Shown: one piece after another, positions 1-12,628 of the stretch | Numbering within the stretch: position 1 is the stretch's first letter | How the letters are laid out: every line of letters starts with the position of its first letter | Assembly (NCBI GenBank): GCA_964403415.1 | Contig: CAYOFF010000001.1 | Coordinates: 620,001 to 684,000, forward strand | Length of the DNA stretch: 64,000 nucleotides | Origin: CAYOFF01 sp964403415 | Lineage (GTDB): Bacteria > Patescibacteriota > Gracilibacteria > Absconditabacterales > Absconditicoccaceae | Direction of reading: 5' to 3' | Program-made: the position numbers and the translations under genes | Notes under the pieces: model-generated | The model's input: only the letters and a program-made list of their open reading frames with translations | The model's database searches: none | Told to the model about the DNA's origin: nothing

Positions 1-1
1 T

Positions 2-3000
2 AGTAGTACTCCTTCTACAATTACGTATAGAATTGATGGCACTGTAGCTACGGGCGGTGTGCCATTTATTGTTTCGGATAGTTATGGTACGTTGACTCAA
101 AATGGCCCATTGACCTATGGCCCTACAGGTGTTCCATGATTGACGTTTACTCCACAAGTATGAGGTGTTGCTGGTGCAACTGGATTTGTCTTGCAGATTG
201 TAAACACGACTTCTACTACTCAGTCATACTCTATCGTATTTACATTGAATCTTGTTTGACAGGGTGGTGATTGTAATCAAGCTAGATTAGACTGGACGAC
301 AACATACAATGGTGCATGGTCGACCAATGAGTATATTTCTGATAATCCTGGGACGTTGGAGACGGCTAATGATGAAACATGTGGATGTCCAGCCGGCCAG
401 ATTTATCAGAACGGTGCATGTAGAGATCAGTCCTGTGATGACGGTACATTACCTTCTGATCAGTGACCTATTGTAGTCTGTAATGTAAATGCGACTGCCG
501 CAAACCAGTCATATGTGTACGATACGTCGTGTACAGCAGCTTGTGCATATACATGTGCAGATGATACAATTAGAGTAGGAAATACATGTGTAGCCGCTTG
601 TGATCAGTCTACACTTCCAGCAAATATGCTTGGTGTAGAGATCTGTAGTAATGGTCTTATTCCAGCAGCTGTGACGGGATATCATTATGTAAATGGTGGA
701 TGTGCGAATGCGTGAGCAACGCTCTGTCCATTTAGTTGTAGCCAGTGATATACACGGAATGGCTCTGAATGTGTACAAAATGTATGTGAAGGAACGCTTC
801 CAGCGCATACGAGCTTTTGCGTGTCTCCACAAATTCCAGATACTAACAATGAACCTATAACTTATAACGAAGACTGTGTTGCTCCATTTCCACCAAAAGC
901 ATGTGATTTTGATTGTGATCCGGGGTATACATGGAATGGTACAGAATGCGTTGTAGCGAATTATATGAGTAAGACAGCGGTGTTGTATGGTTCGACTATC
1001 ACCTATACAATTCAATGAATGGTAACGTCATTTATGCCAGAAACTACGTATTTTGCAGACAGTATTTTGACGGATAATGCAACGATAAATCAAGATGTGT
1101 CCTTTGTCAGCAATGATGGTCTATCGGCAGGAACTATCACATATACCAACGATGGATTTAGCTTTGATCTTACGCGTGATAGCGATGGAGGATCTTTTGT
1201 AATTACGTTTACAGCTCACGCAGAAAGTGGTGGTAATGAAGAAGTCTGTAATGAAGCAACGATTGATGGATGACCAGCTGTTGTCTATTCGGACAATCCA
1301 GAAACCCCTTCACCAAATGATTCTACGGTTAGTGATCCGACATGTGTGAGCGGATACGATCTTGAGATGATAAAATTTGTGCAGCCTACATGGTCGAGTG
1401 AATACTATCCAGAGAATATTGCAGATGGTATTGTATATCATGGTGACTGGTATGTCTATCATATCAAGGTAGTAAATAATGGAGCATGAGACGCACTCAA
1501 TGCGCATGTGACGGATACGTTCCCAGCAGGTGTAACTGCATATTGGTCAGAAAATATTCCTGATGGTGTAACCTTTGTGCCACCGTTGCTTGACGGTGCT
1601 GGATCGTTTACGTGGGATATTGAGAGACTCAATGTGTGAGAGTACCTTGAATTTGATGTTTGGGTAACATTTGATAATAAAGTTGCGTGACTGAGCGCAT
1701 GAGATACCTACTGTAATATAGCAAGAGTGACTTCAAAAGCTGATACTGAACCAGGAAATAATTTTGATGCACGTACATCCAATGATGATGCATGTTTGAC
1801 GCTTGGTGACTGTAAAAATAGAGCATGTAAATGACAAATCTATGCAACAGGTCTTGTATGGACAGTCAACGGTACAACGCAAAACGGTACTATCCGTGTA
1901 GATGGTACATGTGTAGTTGAAGCAACGTGTGATGACAGTGAGACGTTTGAGGCTGATCCAGCAGAACTTGTGTACGGTGAGTCTACGTTTACTCTACCTG
2001 TGGGCCAGATAGGTAGTATTACATTGCCGTCTGATCGTGATGGTGGGACGACGGGTGTAAGTATTAATCTTACCTCTGTAAATAGTGCATGTGCATATGT
2101 TAAAGATAGGATTGCTGAGCGTGATGGAACATCTGGCGCACCTCAAGATTTTCAAAATTACAATGTATCTGCGTGTGAAGAAGTAGGTGGTCAGGTCACA
2201 TTTACGGTACAGCATAGAACATGGAAACACTGGTTGACGTGTCGTAAGCAGCCGCTCAATGCATGTAGTACAAAGTATGCTATGGCAACATACGAAATTG
2301 CTCCTGCAACATGGGCTACGCTTGAGGATGTCGCTGCTGCTGAATCACTCAAGGAAACGGCTCATGGGGCGTATGTTCAATGGAGACCAGCGCTTGGGGT
2401 GAATGTACATCACTGGGAGAATTTTGGGTGTGATTTGTGTGGTAAAGATCCAGATATACCAAATGACTGTGGAGATAAAATTTGTACTGAGTGTCCAGCA
2501 GGTACGTATGCGCATACCAGTAATATTGGTGGGACATGAAATGTAACGATTACATGTTTGTGTGAATCTAACTGACAGCCGCCAGTCAACGGTGAGTGTC
2601 CTGATGTGCCATCGCCATCTAAAACGGTTGTACTCAATGGTAATACATTGTATTATACACTCTCGTGATTGTATATCCCAGTATGAGAGCAGGGAGTCAT
2701 TGTATTAGATGAAATCTCAGGTAATGTACAGCTTATCAATGGCAGTGTGTCTCTGCTTGGTAATGGGGTGACACTTGTTGGTGTCAATATGACAGCAACG
2801 ACCTTGGAGGCATATGTTGTGAGATCTTCAGGTGGGGCTGGTACATGACCTGTATTCTTTGGTATGACGTATCAAGCAACGGTTGTGAATGACAGTGCTG
2901 AGATATGTAACCAAGCATCTGTTACGACGGGTGTAGGCGTTCCGCCATTTGTAGTTTCTAATGATCCAGCAACACCTGGTAATGATGATCCTACATGTAT

Positions 3001-3893
3001 TTGTGGCCCTGGGTATGAACTCTGTAACGGTGAGTGTGTCCCTGTAGGTACATGTAATCCACCAGCAGTGACTGGCACGGTCGATAAAACAGCATACGTA
3101 AGCGGAGATAAAATCTATTATACCGTTACGGTAACAGTACCTACATCTGGATCAGTAGTGGTTTATGATCAGATTAGTGGTGGAGCAACCTATAATAATG
3201 ATTTTGTATGATCTTCAGTTTCTGGTAATGGGACATTTAGTTGGATGCCTCAGCCTGCATCTACGCAGGTTACATTTACTGTGACGAATACAACAAACAC
3301 ACCGCTTGTTTATAAGATTACGTATACTGCGAGTTATAGTAAAACAACAGCACATAGTCCGCTAGTGTGTAATGTCATACAAATTTCATCGCTTGGTACT
3401 GGAAAAAATTGAACTACAATCGGTTGAAGTGTGACAACTGTAGGTAGTAATGGTTCTACGGTGGGCGGCGATGGTCCTACAGTTGTTGGTGGTGCATGAA
3501 GTCTAGATTGAACGGTATCTAAAACAATACTTGGTAATGACCTTGGTGTATGATCTGTAGGTACTAGCCTATGATCTACAAAAGATGTCAGTGGCGGAGG
3601 CATTGTAAAGGATGCAGTAAATGGGTGAACATTGACGCCAACTGATACAACAAATACAAATATAGGTGGGACGGTGAAGGATACTACGAACGGAACAACA
3701 ACGGTCGGACCTTCTGTTCCTACGACGACGGCTAAAGAAGTATGTATCTGTGGCCCTGGGTATGAATTATGTAACGGTGAGTGTGTTCCTACATGAACGT
3801 GTAATCCACCATCAGTGACATGAGACGTCCAGAAGACGTCAGTGGTAAGCTGAAATGTGATCATGTACAAGATCGTAGCGACAATGCCTAAAT
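2..3893 (+). CDS. Giant Cys-rich repeat surface protein, N-terminal part (partial)
   Basis: One open frame of about 1297 codons under UGA=Gly, entering from outside the window and running into the N gap. I see alternating Cys-rich EGF-like knots (for example CICGPGYELCNGECVPVGTC near 2997) and beta-sandwich repeats. The repeat near 1370-1700 (YHIKVVNNG, VTDTFPAG) resembles DUF11/conserved-repeat domains of extracellular adhesins. Very rich in Thr, Ser, Gly, Asn and Cys; no membrane segment in this part. Probably an exported, disulfide-stabilised adhesin used for contact with a partner cell; the role is inferred from composition and repeats. The downstream frame after the gap has the same style and is almost certainly the same gene. 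Confidence 0.75.
3002..3819 (+). repeat. Pair of 71-bp near-identical EGF-like motif repeats (3002-3072, 3749-3819)
   Basis: Two 71-bp copies encode CGPGYELCNGECVP followed by GTCNPP and the start of the next beta domain. They are in frame with each other. A more diverged third copy (CPSGTEVCDGICVAVGTC) follows the gap near 4037. Such internal repeats are a likely cause of the assembly gap. Confidence 0.8.
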
Positions 3894-3993
3894 NNNNNNN
3901 NNNNNNNNNNNNNNNNNNNNNNNNNNNNNNNNNNNNNNNNNNNNNNNNNNNNNNNNNNNNNNNNNNNNNNNNNNNNNNNNNNNNNNNNNNNNN
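3894..3993. other. Assembly gap (100 N)
   Basis: A run of exactly 100 N, the usual placeholder for a gap of unknown size. The reading frame is 2 before it and 0 after it. Because the true gap length is unknown, the frame change is not evidence of a frameshift. Confidence 0.98.
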
Positions 3994-6788
3994 ATGCAGT
4001 CCAGGTATCGGGCACGACAGTAAGTACATGAACGTGTAACTGTCCAAGTGGTACAGAAGTCTGTGACGGTATCTGTGTAGCAGTAGGTACTTGTGGTACA
4101 CAATTGACAGGAAATGTCTTGATGAAGAAAGTCGTGAATAAAACATGAGTTGTTGTAGGCGAATCTATTTCGTATACAATCATGCTTACAAATACTGGTT
4201 TGGTCTCAGTTTCATGAATTACTGTGACTGATACGCCACCGATGTTTGTATCGTGAAGTTTTGTGCCTGCACCATCATTGATTTCTGGAAGTACCTATGT
4301 GTGGAATATTTCATCATTGTGAACAGGTCAGACATATAATATTGTCTTTGATGGTGTGGTGACGTGTCAGTGAACTACGTGTCCTACAGTGCGTTCGACG
4401 ATGTGTAATGTAGCAACGCTGACGTTCCCTGGCAGTAGTGGTCAACGTACAGATAGCGCATGTACAACAATTGTAGAGTGTAAATCAGATGTTGATTGTC
4501 CTAATTGATACTGTGATAACGGCATGTGTGTCGCGGATAATATGTGTTCAAGCTTGGTACTTACGCCATTGACATGAGCAGCTCCACTTACTGCAACCTA
4601 TACGTGTGTAGGTATAGGTAACGGATATTTTGTATCTGTCTGGAATGCTTCAGGTACAGTAGTTGCATCTGGTAGTACTGCTTCGTGATCGTTCACATTT
4701 GCTCAAAGCGGCACGTATACTGTACAATGTACTGTGGGTAATGATGTTGGTACACAGTGTAATGCTCTCGCATTGGGTGTCACGGGTGCTAAACAGTTGT
4801 TGAACTCTTATGCAACTAGATTATCGTCGGCTAACTTACTATCTGGTATTACATCAATTAACTGGTGATGACTTTCGTCAATCTCTCTTGCGCCGTTCCT
4901 CAATGTAACTACGCAGCAGTTGATTACGAACCTGACAAGTGGGGCAACTACCTATTTGGTGCAAAAGATTGTATCTCAACCTACAAGCATGACGGGTGTT
5001 ACCTATGGTACTTGAGGAGCTCCTGTGTTGACGATGCCACCACTTGCACAAGTTATTGTTTCATTGAAGACGATAGCGCAGCAGTTGGTTGCTGAACAAT
5101 GTGTCGAGACGTGTGTCGCTCATGTTACGGTTTCTTCGTGAGGTACAACAGGAACAAACACGGGTGTTGTAGATAGCTGTCTTGATCTCGCGACTATGGA
5201 TAATACAAATGTGAAGCAAATAGCACATACTGTACACTTTACGTGTGAGGCTGAAGCGTCATTTAGTGGTGCGCTTATGCAGATCTTATGTGACACGACA
5301 AATGCAGGTGCAAACGGGAATACGAAGATACTTACAGGATATGCTAAAGTAGTTGGTGGAAAGGCGGTGCTTGAGGGTGTATGTACGTACAACGGATATG
5401 CCGCATATCAAGCTCGTTGTACAGTAGCTGGTGGTGAAGATATTGATGGTAGTTGTTCGCAGTCGGTATTGTTGAGGTCTGGAGCAGGAGGAAATACACC
5501 AAATCCCCCAAGTAATCCAAATAACCCAAATTCTCCACTTCATACACCGACTATCGTTGGAGACGAACCTAAATGTGCGTATATTGATCCGCCATCCATT
5601 CATGTTGGTGAGTACTTACCATTCTGGTGGGATTTGGAGTCTAATAATCGTTTCTCATATTCTTCAGAGCATTCATGTGTAGGGAAACCAACAGGGCTCA
5701 TTCTCAAAGATGATATGATGTGTCACTTCTCGTTGTATAATGGTAGATCTAGTAATCCTATTACTTCTATTACAGAGCCATGTTTTGAAAATATTTGGGA
5801 AGGAAATAGGGTCTTCAAAGATAAGTATTTCTTGGATCCGCAGATTCAAAAGGCAATGTGAAAGTCATACTTAAAGATATGATCTGATCTTGTAGGTACG
5901 ACGTATGGTGAATATCAGATAGTTCTTGATAGTATCACCTATAAGTACTGTGATAAGGAGGTGATCAAGCAAAAGAGCTTTGATGGTCGTGTGTGTGCAA
6001 TGAATTTTGCTGTGGCTAATGGATATCTCATGCATCAGGGTGTAGGTCTTTCTACGACATCTGATACAGATCTTAGCATGTTCAAGAGCCTCAGATGAGA
6101 TCCTATTATACCGCAACAACAACTTCGTTCTATTACGAGATTAGTGCAAGCTGTTGCGGGATCTTCGGAGCGTGATTATCTTCTTGAGAAAGTGGTAGAA
6201 GAAAATGCTAAGCTAGCTACAATGAGCGTTGATCATGTGGGTACTAGCAATATTCTTGGCAGCAGACTCAAGAAAGTCCCTTCAAAAGAAGTGTATGTAG
6301 TCGAAGGTGATTTCACAATCCGTAATGTGACGGCAGCAAATGATACACCATATACATTGATTGTTCGTCATGGTAATTTGACGGTGGAGGGAAGTGTAGA
6401 TGCAAATGCTATGTTTATTGTTCCTGACGGTAAGATTTTCTTCAATAACATAGACTGTGATCAGAGAGATGTGGTCAGAGGTATTTATATGACGAAATTT
6501 GGGTTCGGTACCAAGAAAGTGCGTAACGATGAATTGAATGCAACTAACTGGTGTATGCAATGAGGCCTTGTGATAGAGGGTATGTTGATGGGACCTGGTA
6601 TTGGTGAAGAGTCATTTGTAGATGGTAGAAGAGCTACTTTGGCAGATTGGTTTGATCTTAACGAGGATACACAAAAGGAAAAAATCTTTGAAGGAGCATC
6701 TGTACTTGTGAAGACAAATCCATCATTGTGGAGAAACTTGCCGCCAACAGCAAATGAATTTGTGGAAAGATTGAATATCTGGAAGTAG
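3994..6788 (+). CDS. Giant Cys-rich repeat surface protein, C-terminal part
   Basis: Open frame (first full codon at 3996) of about 930 codons ending in TAG at 6786. It continues the style of the pre-gap frame: DUF11-like repeat (GESISYTIMLTNTG near 4160), Cys knot (CPNGYCDNGMC near 4500), and a PKD-like segment (SGTYTVQCTVGND near 4710). A Pro/Asn linker near 5500 (NPPSNPNNPNSP) precedes a C-terminal region of about 400 residues with FTIRNVTAANDTPYTLIV and similar beta-rich text, possibly a beta-helix or anchoring domain. No LPXTG motif or C-terminal membrane helix is visible, so attachment is unknown. Function as adhesin is inference. Confidence 0.75.
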
Positions 6789-6841
6789 TGAAAAATACTC
6801 AGAAAATTCTACAATGTAAAGGAGTAAAAATACATTGGCAA

Positions 6842-6870
6842 TTGACAATTGGAACGAAATCTCTTATACT
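6842..6870 (+). promoter_or_regulatory. Promoter of the LRR gene
   Basis: TTGACA, 17-nt spacer, TATACT, ending 35 bp before the LRR start codon. It lies in the 117-bp spacer after the giant surface gene, so the LRR gene is a separate transcription unit. Confidence 0.75.
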
Positions 6871-6905
6871 GCGGCGAGCTATCCTCTTTATTCTCATTCT
6901 ATACA

Positions 6906-8102
6906 ATGCAAAAATCTCTGTTTAAGTCCTTTTGAATACCGTTGGTCGCTGGTATTGCTCTGTGAGGGACTGCTATGTTTTTGAGTGCAGGAAACTACAA
7001 GGCATCTCTGAGTGGAATCTCGTCATGATCCAAATGATCTTTCGTGACCCAATCATTCAAAGGATGAGTTCAGGATGAAGAGAATTGACCTCTTGCTGAC
7101 ATAAGAAATCTCCAAAAAGAAACTTTGGAGGCTCAAAAAGAAGAGGCATTGGCGGTGGAGGAATGGAAGGCTACTCATCCGAATGCTGCAAATGATGCGT
7201 GAGTGTTTACGACATGTAGCGACCAAACTGAAGTCACGCAAGCTGAGTGCCAGGCGTTGGTAGATCTGTATACTGCTACAAATGGAGAGGGATGGGCGCG
7301 TCATGATAAGTGGCTTCAATCCTCTAGACCTTGCGAGTGGTATGGTGTAGAGTGTACCTCTAATGGTCAATGACGGCTTACGGTAGCACATCTCAATCTT
7401 TTTGAGAACAATCTTAGAGGTAATCTTCCTATCTCTTTGGGAGATCTCTCTAATCTTCGTACATTACTACTTACTGATAATAAACTGTCTGGTGCATTGC
7501 CGATATCGCTAGGAAGTCTTTCTAAGTTGAAGCAGCTTAATTTGGGAAAAAATGCATTTGAAGGCGCATTGCCTGATTCTTTGGGTAATTTGCGTGAACT
7601 CAATGGACTGTTTTTGTATGATAATCAGTTGTCGGGTCCTATCCCTTCATCATTTGGCAATTTGATCAAGTTGTATACGTTGGATTTGTCGTCTAATCAG
7701 TTGAATGGTACAATACCTGCAACGTTGGGTAGCCTGAATAGCCTTGCGAATATGGCATTGCTTGGAAATCAACTATCTGGCCCTATTCCTACAACTTTTG
7801 GAAATCTTGTAAATTTACAGCAGTTAGCGCTGGATTACAATCAGTTGTCAGGTCCAATACCTTCATCTTTGGGTAATTTGAGAGATGTCAAGCAGATGTC
7901 GTTTGAATATAATAGCCTTTGTGGATCAGTTCCTGATACGTTTATGCAAAATCAAAATATTAAGCTTTGGGTAGACAATAATAAGCTTTTGACGACGGGA
8001 TATAGTCAAGAAATGACATCTTGGTTGAATAGTCATCTTTGGAGTCGTATGCCTCCAAATGGGTGGGGAGTACAGGAGTCTGAAAAGTGTTCTGCCAAAT
8101 AA
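6906..8102 (+). CDS. Secreted plant-type leucine-rich-repeat protein
   Basis: 398 aa with ATG start 35 bp after a good promoter. Residues about 10-28 form a hydrophobic N-terminal signal or anchor (GIPLVAGIALGGTAMFLSAG, several Gly by UGA). A linker and a short coiled region (LQKETLEAQKEEALAVEEW) follow. Then comes an LRRNT-like cap with the paired Cys and Trp of plant LRR proteins (CEWYGVEC), and about eight 24-residue repeats of the form LxxLxLxxNxLSGxIPxxxGNL. This plant-specific LRR type is found in polygalacturonase inhibitors and receptor kinases and sporadically in bacteria. There is a C-terminal cap with Cys. Likely a surface binding protein; its ligand is unknown. Confidence 0.88.
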
Positions 8103-8165
8103 GCTTAAGTTTTTGCCTTAGTACGCGTAAGCGTCGTGGTTATCCGTGGTATAGATGTGATTTTG

Positions 8166-8193
8166 AAGAGTGCCTTAGCGCACTCTTTTTTTT
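8166..8193 (+). terminator. Rho-independent terminator after the LRR gene
   Basis: Hairpin AAGAGTGC / GCACTCTT followed by a run of eight T. It closes the LRR transcription unit. Confidence 0.8.
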
Positions 8194-8233
8194 GTTTAAG
8201 TGGTGGATATGTGTTTGAAAAATGGCTCTATAA

Positions 8234-8262
8234 TTGACAAAATCCTTTGTGTGTCGTATACT
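8234..8262 (+). promoter_or_regulatory. Promoter of the MopE/subtilisin fusion gene
   Basis: TTGACA, 17-nt spacer, TATACT. The arrangement is the same as in front of the LRR gene. It leaves an untranslated leader of about 85 nt before the ATG at 8352; I recognise no riboswitch in it. Confidence 0.75.
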
Positions 8263-8351
8263 TAAGTAAGGTGAGGAAAGTAATATTTTACCTGAAGGAA
8301 AACTCATCTGTAAGGCGCTGACATTTATATAGATGGACTATCTTATCGTAT

Positions 8352-11300
8352 ATGGCTTTGACAAGGGAACATGTACAGAAGTATGCGCAACACACACATC
8401 ACCTTCTTGTGATAGGAGGATTGACAGTTTGACTCGTGCTTGCATGTAAGATGATTATTGTGGGTGTGGGTGTTTTGTTTTGATTTTTTTGACGTTCTGA
8501 TGCTAGTGATATAGCGACTGCAATACCTATAGAGGAAATTTGCAATGGTATTGATGACGACCTTGATGGAGAGATTGATGAGTGAGTTTCTGTACCGGTA
8601 TACACCCGTGATCCAGTGACTCAAAGGATGGTTATTGTGTATGAGTGTATTACTGTGTCTCGTCCCAATGCTTCTACCCCTTCTCCTTCTTCTCCAGGAG
8701 CAGTAAGTATACCTGCGTTTTTAACTCAATCTACATCCTCATCTGTGTGAGGCAGTCTTGGAACGACTGAAGGAGTGGTAGCATGATCTACAACAGCAGG
8801 AGTGAATGGGTGACAAGGGGAACTTAGTTGTGGTGGAATGCAGGGTGTAGGTACTTCGTGTATGGATGGGATTGGTGAATGTAGACGTTATGGAAGCATG
8901 ATATGTGCTACAGATGGAAGATGATTGATCTGTAGCGTTGTAGCATGAGCGCCTGTTTATGAAATTTGTGATGGATTAGATAATGACTGTGATGGTAGCG
9001 TGGATGAGGAGCTGGATGTTCTACTCTATGCTGATTTTGACAATGATGGATATGGTGATCCATTGAGTGTTGTACATGGATGCGACCTGTATTTGGAGGG
9101 ATTTGTGAGAAATGCAGATGATTGTGATGATACAGATCCTACAAGGACTACAAACTGTTGACTAGATGGATTAGGGACTACTTCGTGAAGCACAGGATGA
9201 ATGGACAGTACAAATGGTGGAGGTGCTGTGGAGTGATGTGTTTTGATGGAATGACAAGTTATGCCTGAGATATGTGATTGACGTGATAATGATTGTGATG
9301 GGATTATAGATAATGGGATTGATGTTGTCCTGTATGCTGATTTTGATAATGATGGATATGGTGATCCATTACATATTATTCATGGATGTGATAGGGTACT
9401 AGAGTGATTCGTAGATAATGCTTTGGATTGTGATGATACAGATCGTACAATCACTCGTGAGTGTCATGGTAATAATACTTCTACGGGTGGTTCAGGAGAT
9501 GTCACGTTGCCGAACGATACAACATGACCTACAACTACTCCTACAGAGTGAGGTAAAGAATTTTGTAATGGTAGAGATGATAATGCGAATAGACAGATAG
9601 ATGAGGGATTTGCAGAGCTTGGTACTGCGTGTATGGTAGGTGAATGAGCGTGTAAGCGTACGGGTACTGTGATATGTTCATTGGATGGTATTGAGACTAT
9701 GTGTAGCACTTCTCCAGGATTGGCAGAATTTGAACGTTGCGATGGATTGGACAATGATTGTGATGGGGAAATAGACGAAGGATTGGAAATTATTTTGTAT
9801 GCTGATTTTGATAATGATGGATATGGTGATCCGCTGAGTCCTGTGTATGGTTGTGCGGTCGATGTAGAAGGATTTGTGGCTAATAACTATGACTGTGATG
9901 ATACTGATGCAATGAAAACGCTTGACTGTAGCATAATTCCGGATGATGTCGATCCAAATCCAACGGATTCAACATGATCTAATGATACGACAGGTGATAC
10001 TACTGTGCCAGATGATACACCACCGTCCACAACGGGAGAGCAAACATGAAATACAACCGTGCCGACTGAACCAATTGAAGAGTTGTGTAATGATCGCGAT
10101 GATGATATGGATAGACTTATCGATGAGGATTTTCCGAGAAAAGGGGCAACGTGTGTGGTAGGGGAGGGAGTATGTAAGCGTACTGGCAGTATGGTATGCT
10201 CTTCTGATGAGAGGGATGTTGTGTGTGATGTAACTCCAGCAAGTCCTGATGCAGAGATATGTGATGAGCTAGATAATGACTGCGATGGTAGTGTGGATGA
10301 GGGTATGGATGTAGCACTCTATATAGATGTGGATCGTGATGGGTATGGAAGTCGTAGTAGTATTCTGTTTGGTTGTGCATCGTATGTGCCTGGATATGTT
10401 GGTAATGACACAGACTGTGATGATAGAGATGCCACAAAAAATGTAAATTGTGACAGCTCTCCGGATAGCAGCACCTGAGTGGAGACAGGCTCGCCAGCTA
10501 CGTGAAGTCAATCATGGGGAAACGATACAATATCACAGCCTCCAGTTGTAGTGGTGTGAGATGAGCCTGTGTCATCTGTTGAAGATGATGAGGTAGTTAT
10601 TGTAACACCGTGAGGGCGAACGTCTTCAGAGGAAGAATACGTTTTTGATGCTCAAACTGTATGATATACTGAGCCAATTTCTTGGGAAGAAGTGTCACCA
10701 TACTATGAGAAAGATGTGTTAGATACTACCTCATTTCCTTCGGGGCCTAGTGGGCAGCGATCTAAGATAGTTACCTATACACCATCATCAGTTGCTAAAA
10801 TACAAAATCCTTCGCAAAATATTTCCAAAACTACTAAGACGATATATGGTAATGGTACTATAAATGTGTGGACTGTGGATCAATTGCAGCAACAGAACTC
10901 TCTCAAAGCTCACCTTGCAGAGTTATCCGCAAAAAAATATCAAGGATGACTTTCGATACGTACTGTGGATGAGAGAACAAAGCCTACGACTAGTATCATG
11001 GCTACATCAGTATTATGATGAAGCATGTGCGGTAACTGAATGTGTGAAATGGTTACTATCAATGGATATACTTCTCTAGAGCCTTTGTGCCCACAAGATT
11101 GTTCGTTGTCATGTGGCAGCAAAAGTATGCCGACTGATCGTTGTATGCAATACATACAAAAAGATGCGTTGTATGTACAGCTTGGTGACGGGGAAGACCT
11201 TAAAAGGTTGAGAAGTTTGCAAAATGCAGGTGTGATGTGATCTATTACAAAACCATTTTGATATGTAGGAGATGCTACGTTGAGAGTTGATTTTGATGCA

Positions 11301-12614
11301 AAGGCTATTTCGCAGGTTCAGATGGTAGAACTTTTGTATAAGATGTTTGATACGCGTATTATTATTGAACCTGTGCCGTTATTTTTGATTCAACAGACGA
11401 GTAGTGTAGAGGAGTCAGTTTCGAAAAAATGAGTAACTATGGGTGTCGGAAAATGATCTTACGATCCTACAAAACAACGATACTTGCGTGCTATACGTAT
11501 ACCTACACAGACCTCGGTATGTGTACCGAATACAAAAGAGACGTTGGTTGCTGTAGTGGATAATGCATTTGATACACGCCATCCTGCATTGGTGAATCGT
11601 GTGGAAAATACGTATGATATAGCTGATAATGATAGAGACGTCTTGCCTCCAAAATTATGAAACGACTGGGAGCACGGAACTATAGCAGCTGGCCTTGTGG
11701 CTGGTGAAAAAAACGATCTTAGTCAAATGCAGTGATCAGATCTTGGTATGGCAAAGCTGATTTTGGTGAAAGCAGCAAAAAATGCGGCGACAAATGGTGA
11801 TGAAGTATCTGCCGGTATCGAGGGAGTTGTTAAAGCTGCGGAGTTGGGAGCTCGTATTGTGGTCACATCATGGTGAACGCCAATAGATGTGTGACCACTC
11901 AAACGTGTTATTAAGGCATTGTCTCAAAAGGGAGTCCTTGTGGTAGCAGCAGCTTGAAATTATAATACCAGTGATCCGTTTTATCCCGCTGCGTATGGCG
12001 AAGCTCTTGCGATATGAGCAGTAGATAAATTTATGGAGAGAGCATCGTTTTCGAACTATGGTACGTGGGTAGATCTAGTTGCTCCGTGAGTGGATATTTT
12101 TGTTCCTGTGCCGGGGAACAGATATAAGACGGTTGATGGAACTTCTGAAGCGGCGCCGCTTGTGGCTTGAGTTCTTGCTGCGGCAGCTTCATTGGAGGTG
12201 AGAGTTAGCAGCATTATTGTTCCACGATCCAAGATAGCCGCAGCAGTCTCTGCTGATATGGAATGACAACTTGGTAAAGGCGTTATACAATTTCCTGCTA
12301 ATGTATGCGTAGAGACGCAATCCATGAAAGATAATCAAAATAATCAGGAAACTGAAAAGAGTGATGATAAAAACGCAAGAGATGAACAGACACCGGGAAG
12401 TGCTACTCAAATATGAACATCTCCGCTTGATATCTTACTAAGATGAACCGCTGGGCCGAGTGTGTACCATGGTGCGGCGTCGGTATGATCTAGTATTTCG
12501 AGTATTTCGAGCGTGTTGATGTGATGGGTGAGCGGTGTGTGCACTATACTTGCGGTAGCCCTAGGAGGACGGTTCTGGTATAAGAAAAAGAAAAAAAAGA
12601 CTGATCAGCTATAA
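8352..12614 (+). CDS. MopE-type metal-binding repeats fused to a subtilisin (S8) protease, membrane-anchored
   Basis: 1420 aa, one frame through dozens of UGA codons, stop TAA. An N-terminal hydrophobic helix (about residues 18-45) precedes about five MopE-like repeats (EICDGLDNDCDGSVDE plus ADFDNDGYGDP plus DCDDTD). These are Asp-rich and probably bind calcium or another metal. A low-complexity linker follows. A subtilase domain begins at about residue 1060: Asp1070 (VVDNAFD), His1108 (EHGT), oxyanion Asn1203 (AAAGN) and Ser1265 (GTSEAAPLVAG), so all catalytic residues are present. A C-terminal membrane helix ends in a lysine cluster (YKKKKKK). The likely role is a surface protease that processes adhesins or attacks partner-cell proteins; the target is unknown. 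Ca-stabilisation by the repeats is inference. Confidence 0.88.
9027..9832 (+). repeat. Three 35-bp coding repeats in MopE units (9027-9061, 9333-9367, 9798-9832)
   Basis: Three copies of a 35-bp stretch encoding YADFDNDGYGD differ at one base or none. Spacing is about 306 and 465 bp, following the protein repeat unit. The near-identity at DNA level suggests recent unit duplication. Confidence 0.8.
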
Positions 12615-12628
12615 CATCTAGTGAACGT

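Noticed and set aside
3894..3993. Frameshift in the giant surface gene
   Set aside because: The frame changes across a 100-N placeholder of unknown true length, so nothing can be concluded.
8263..8345. Riboswitch in the leader of the subtilase gene
   Set aside because: The leader has short inverted repeats, but I could match no known riboswitch core.
9027..9832. CRISPR-like repeats
   Set aside because: Only three copies, uneven spacing of 306 and 465 bp, and in frame with protein repeats.
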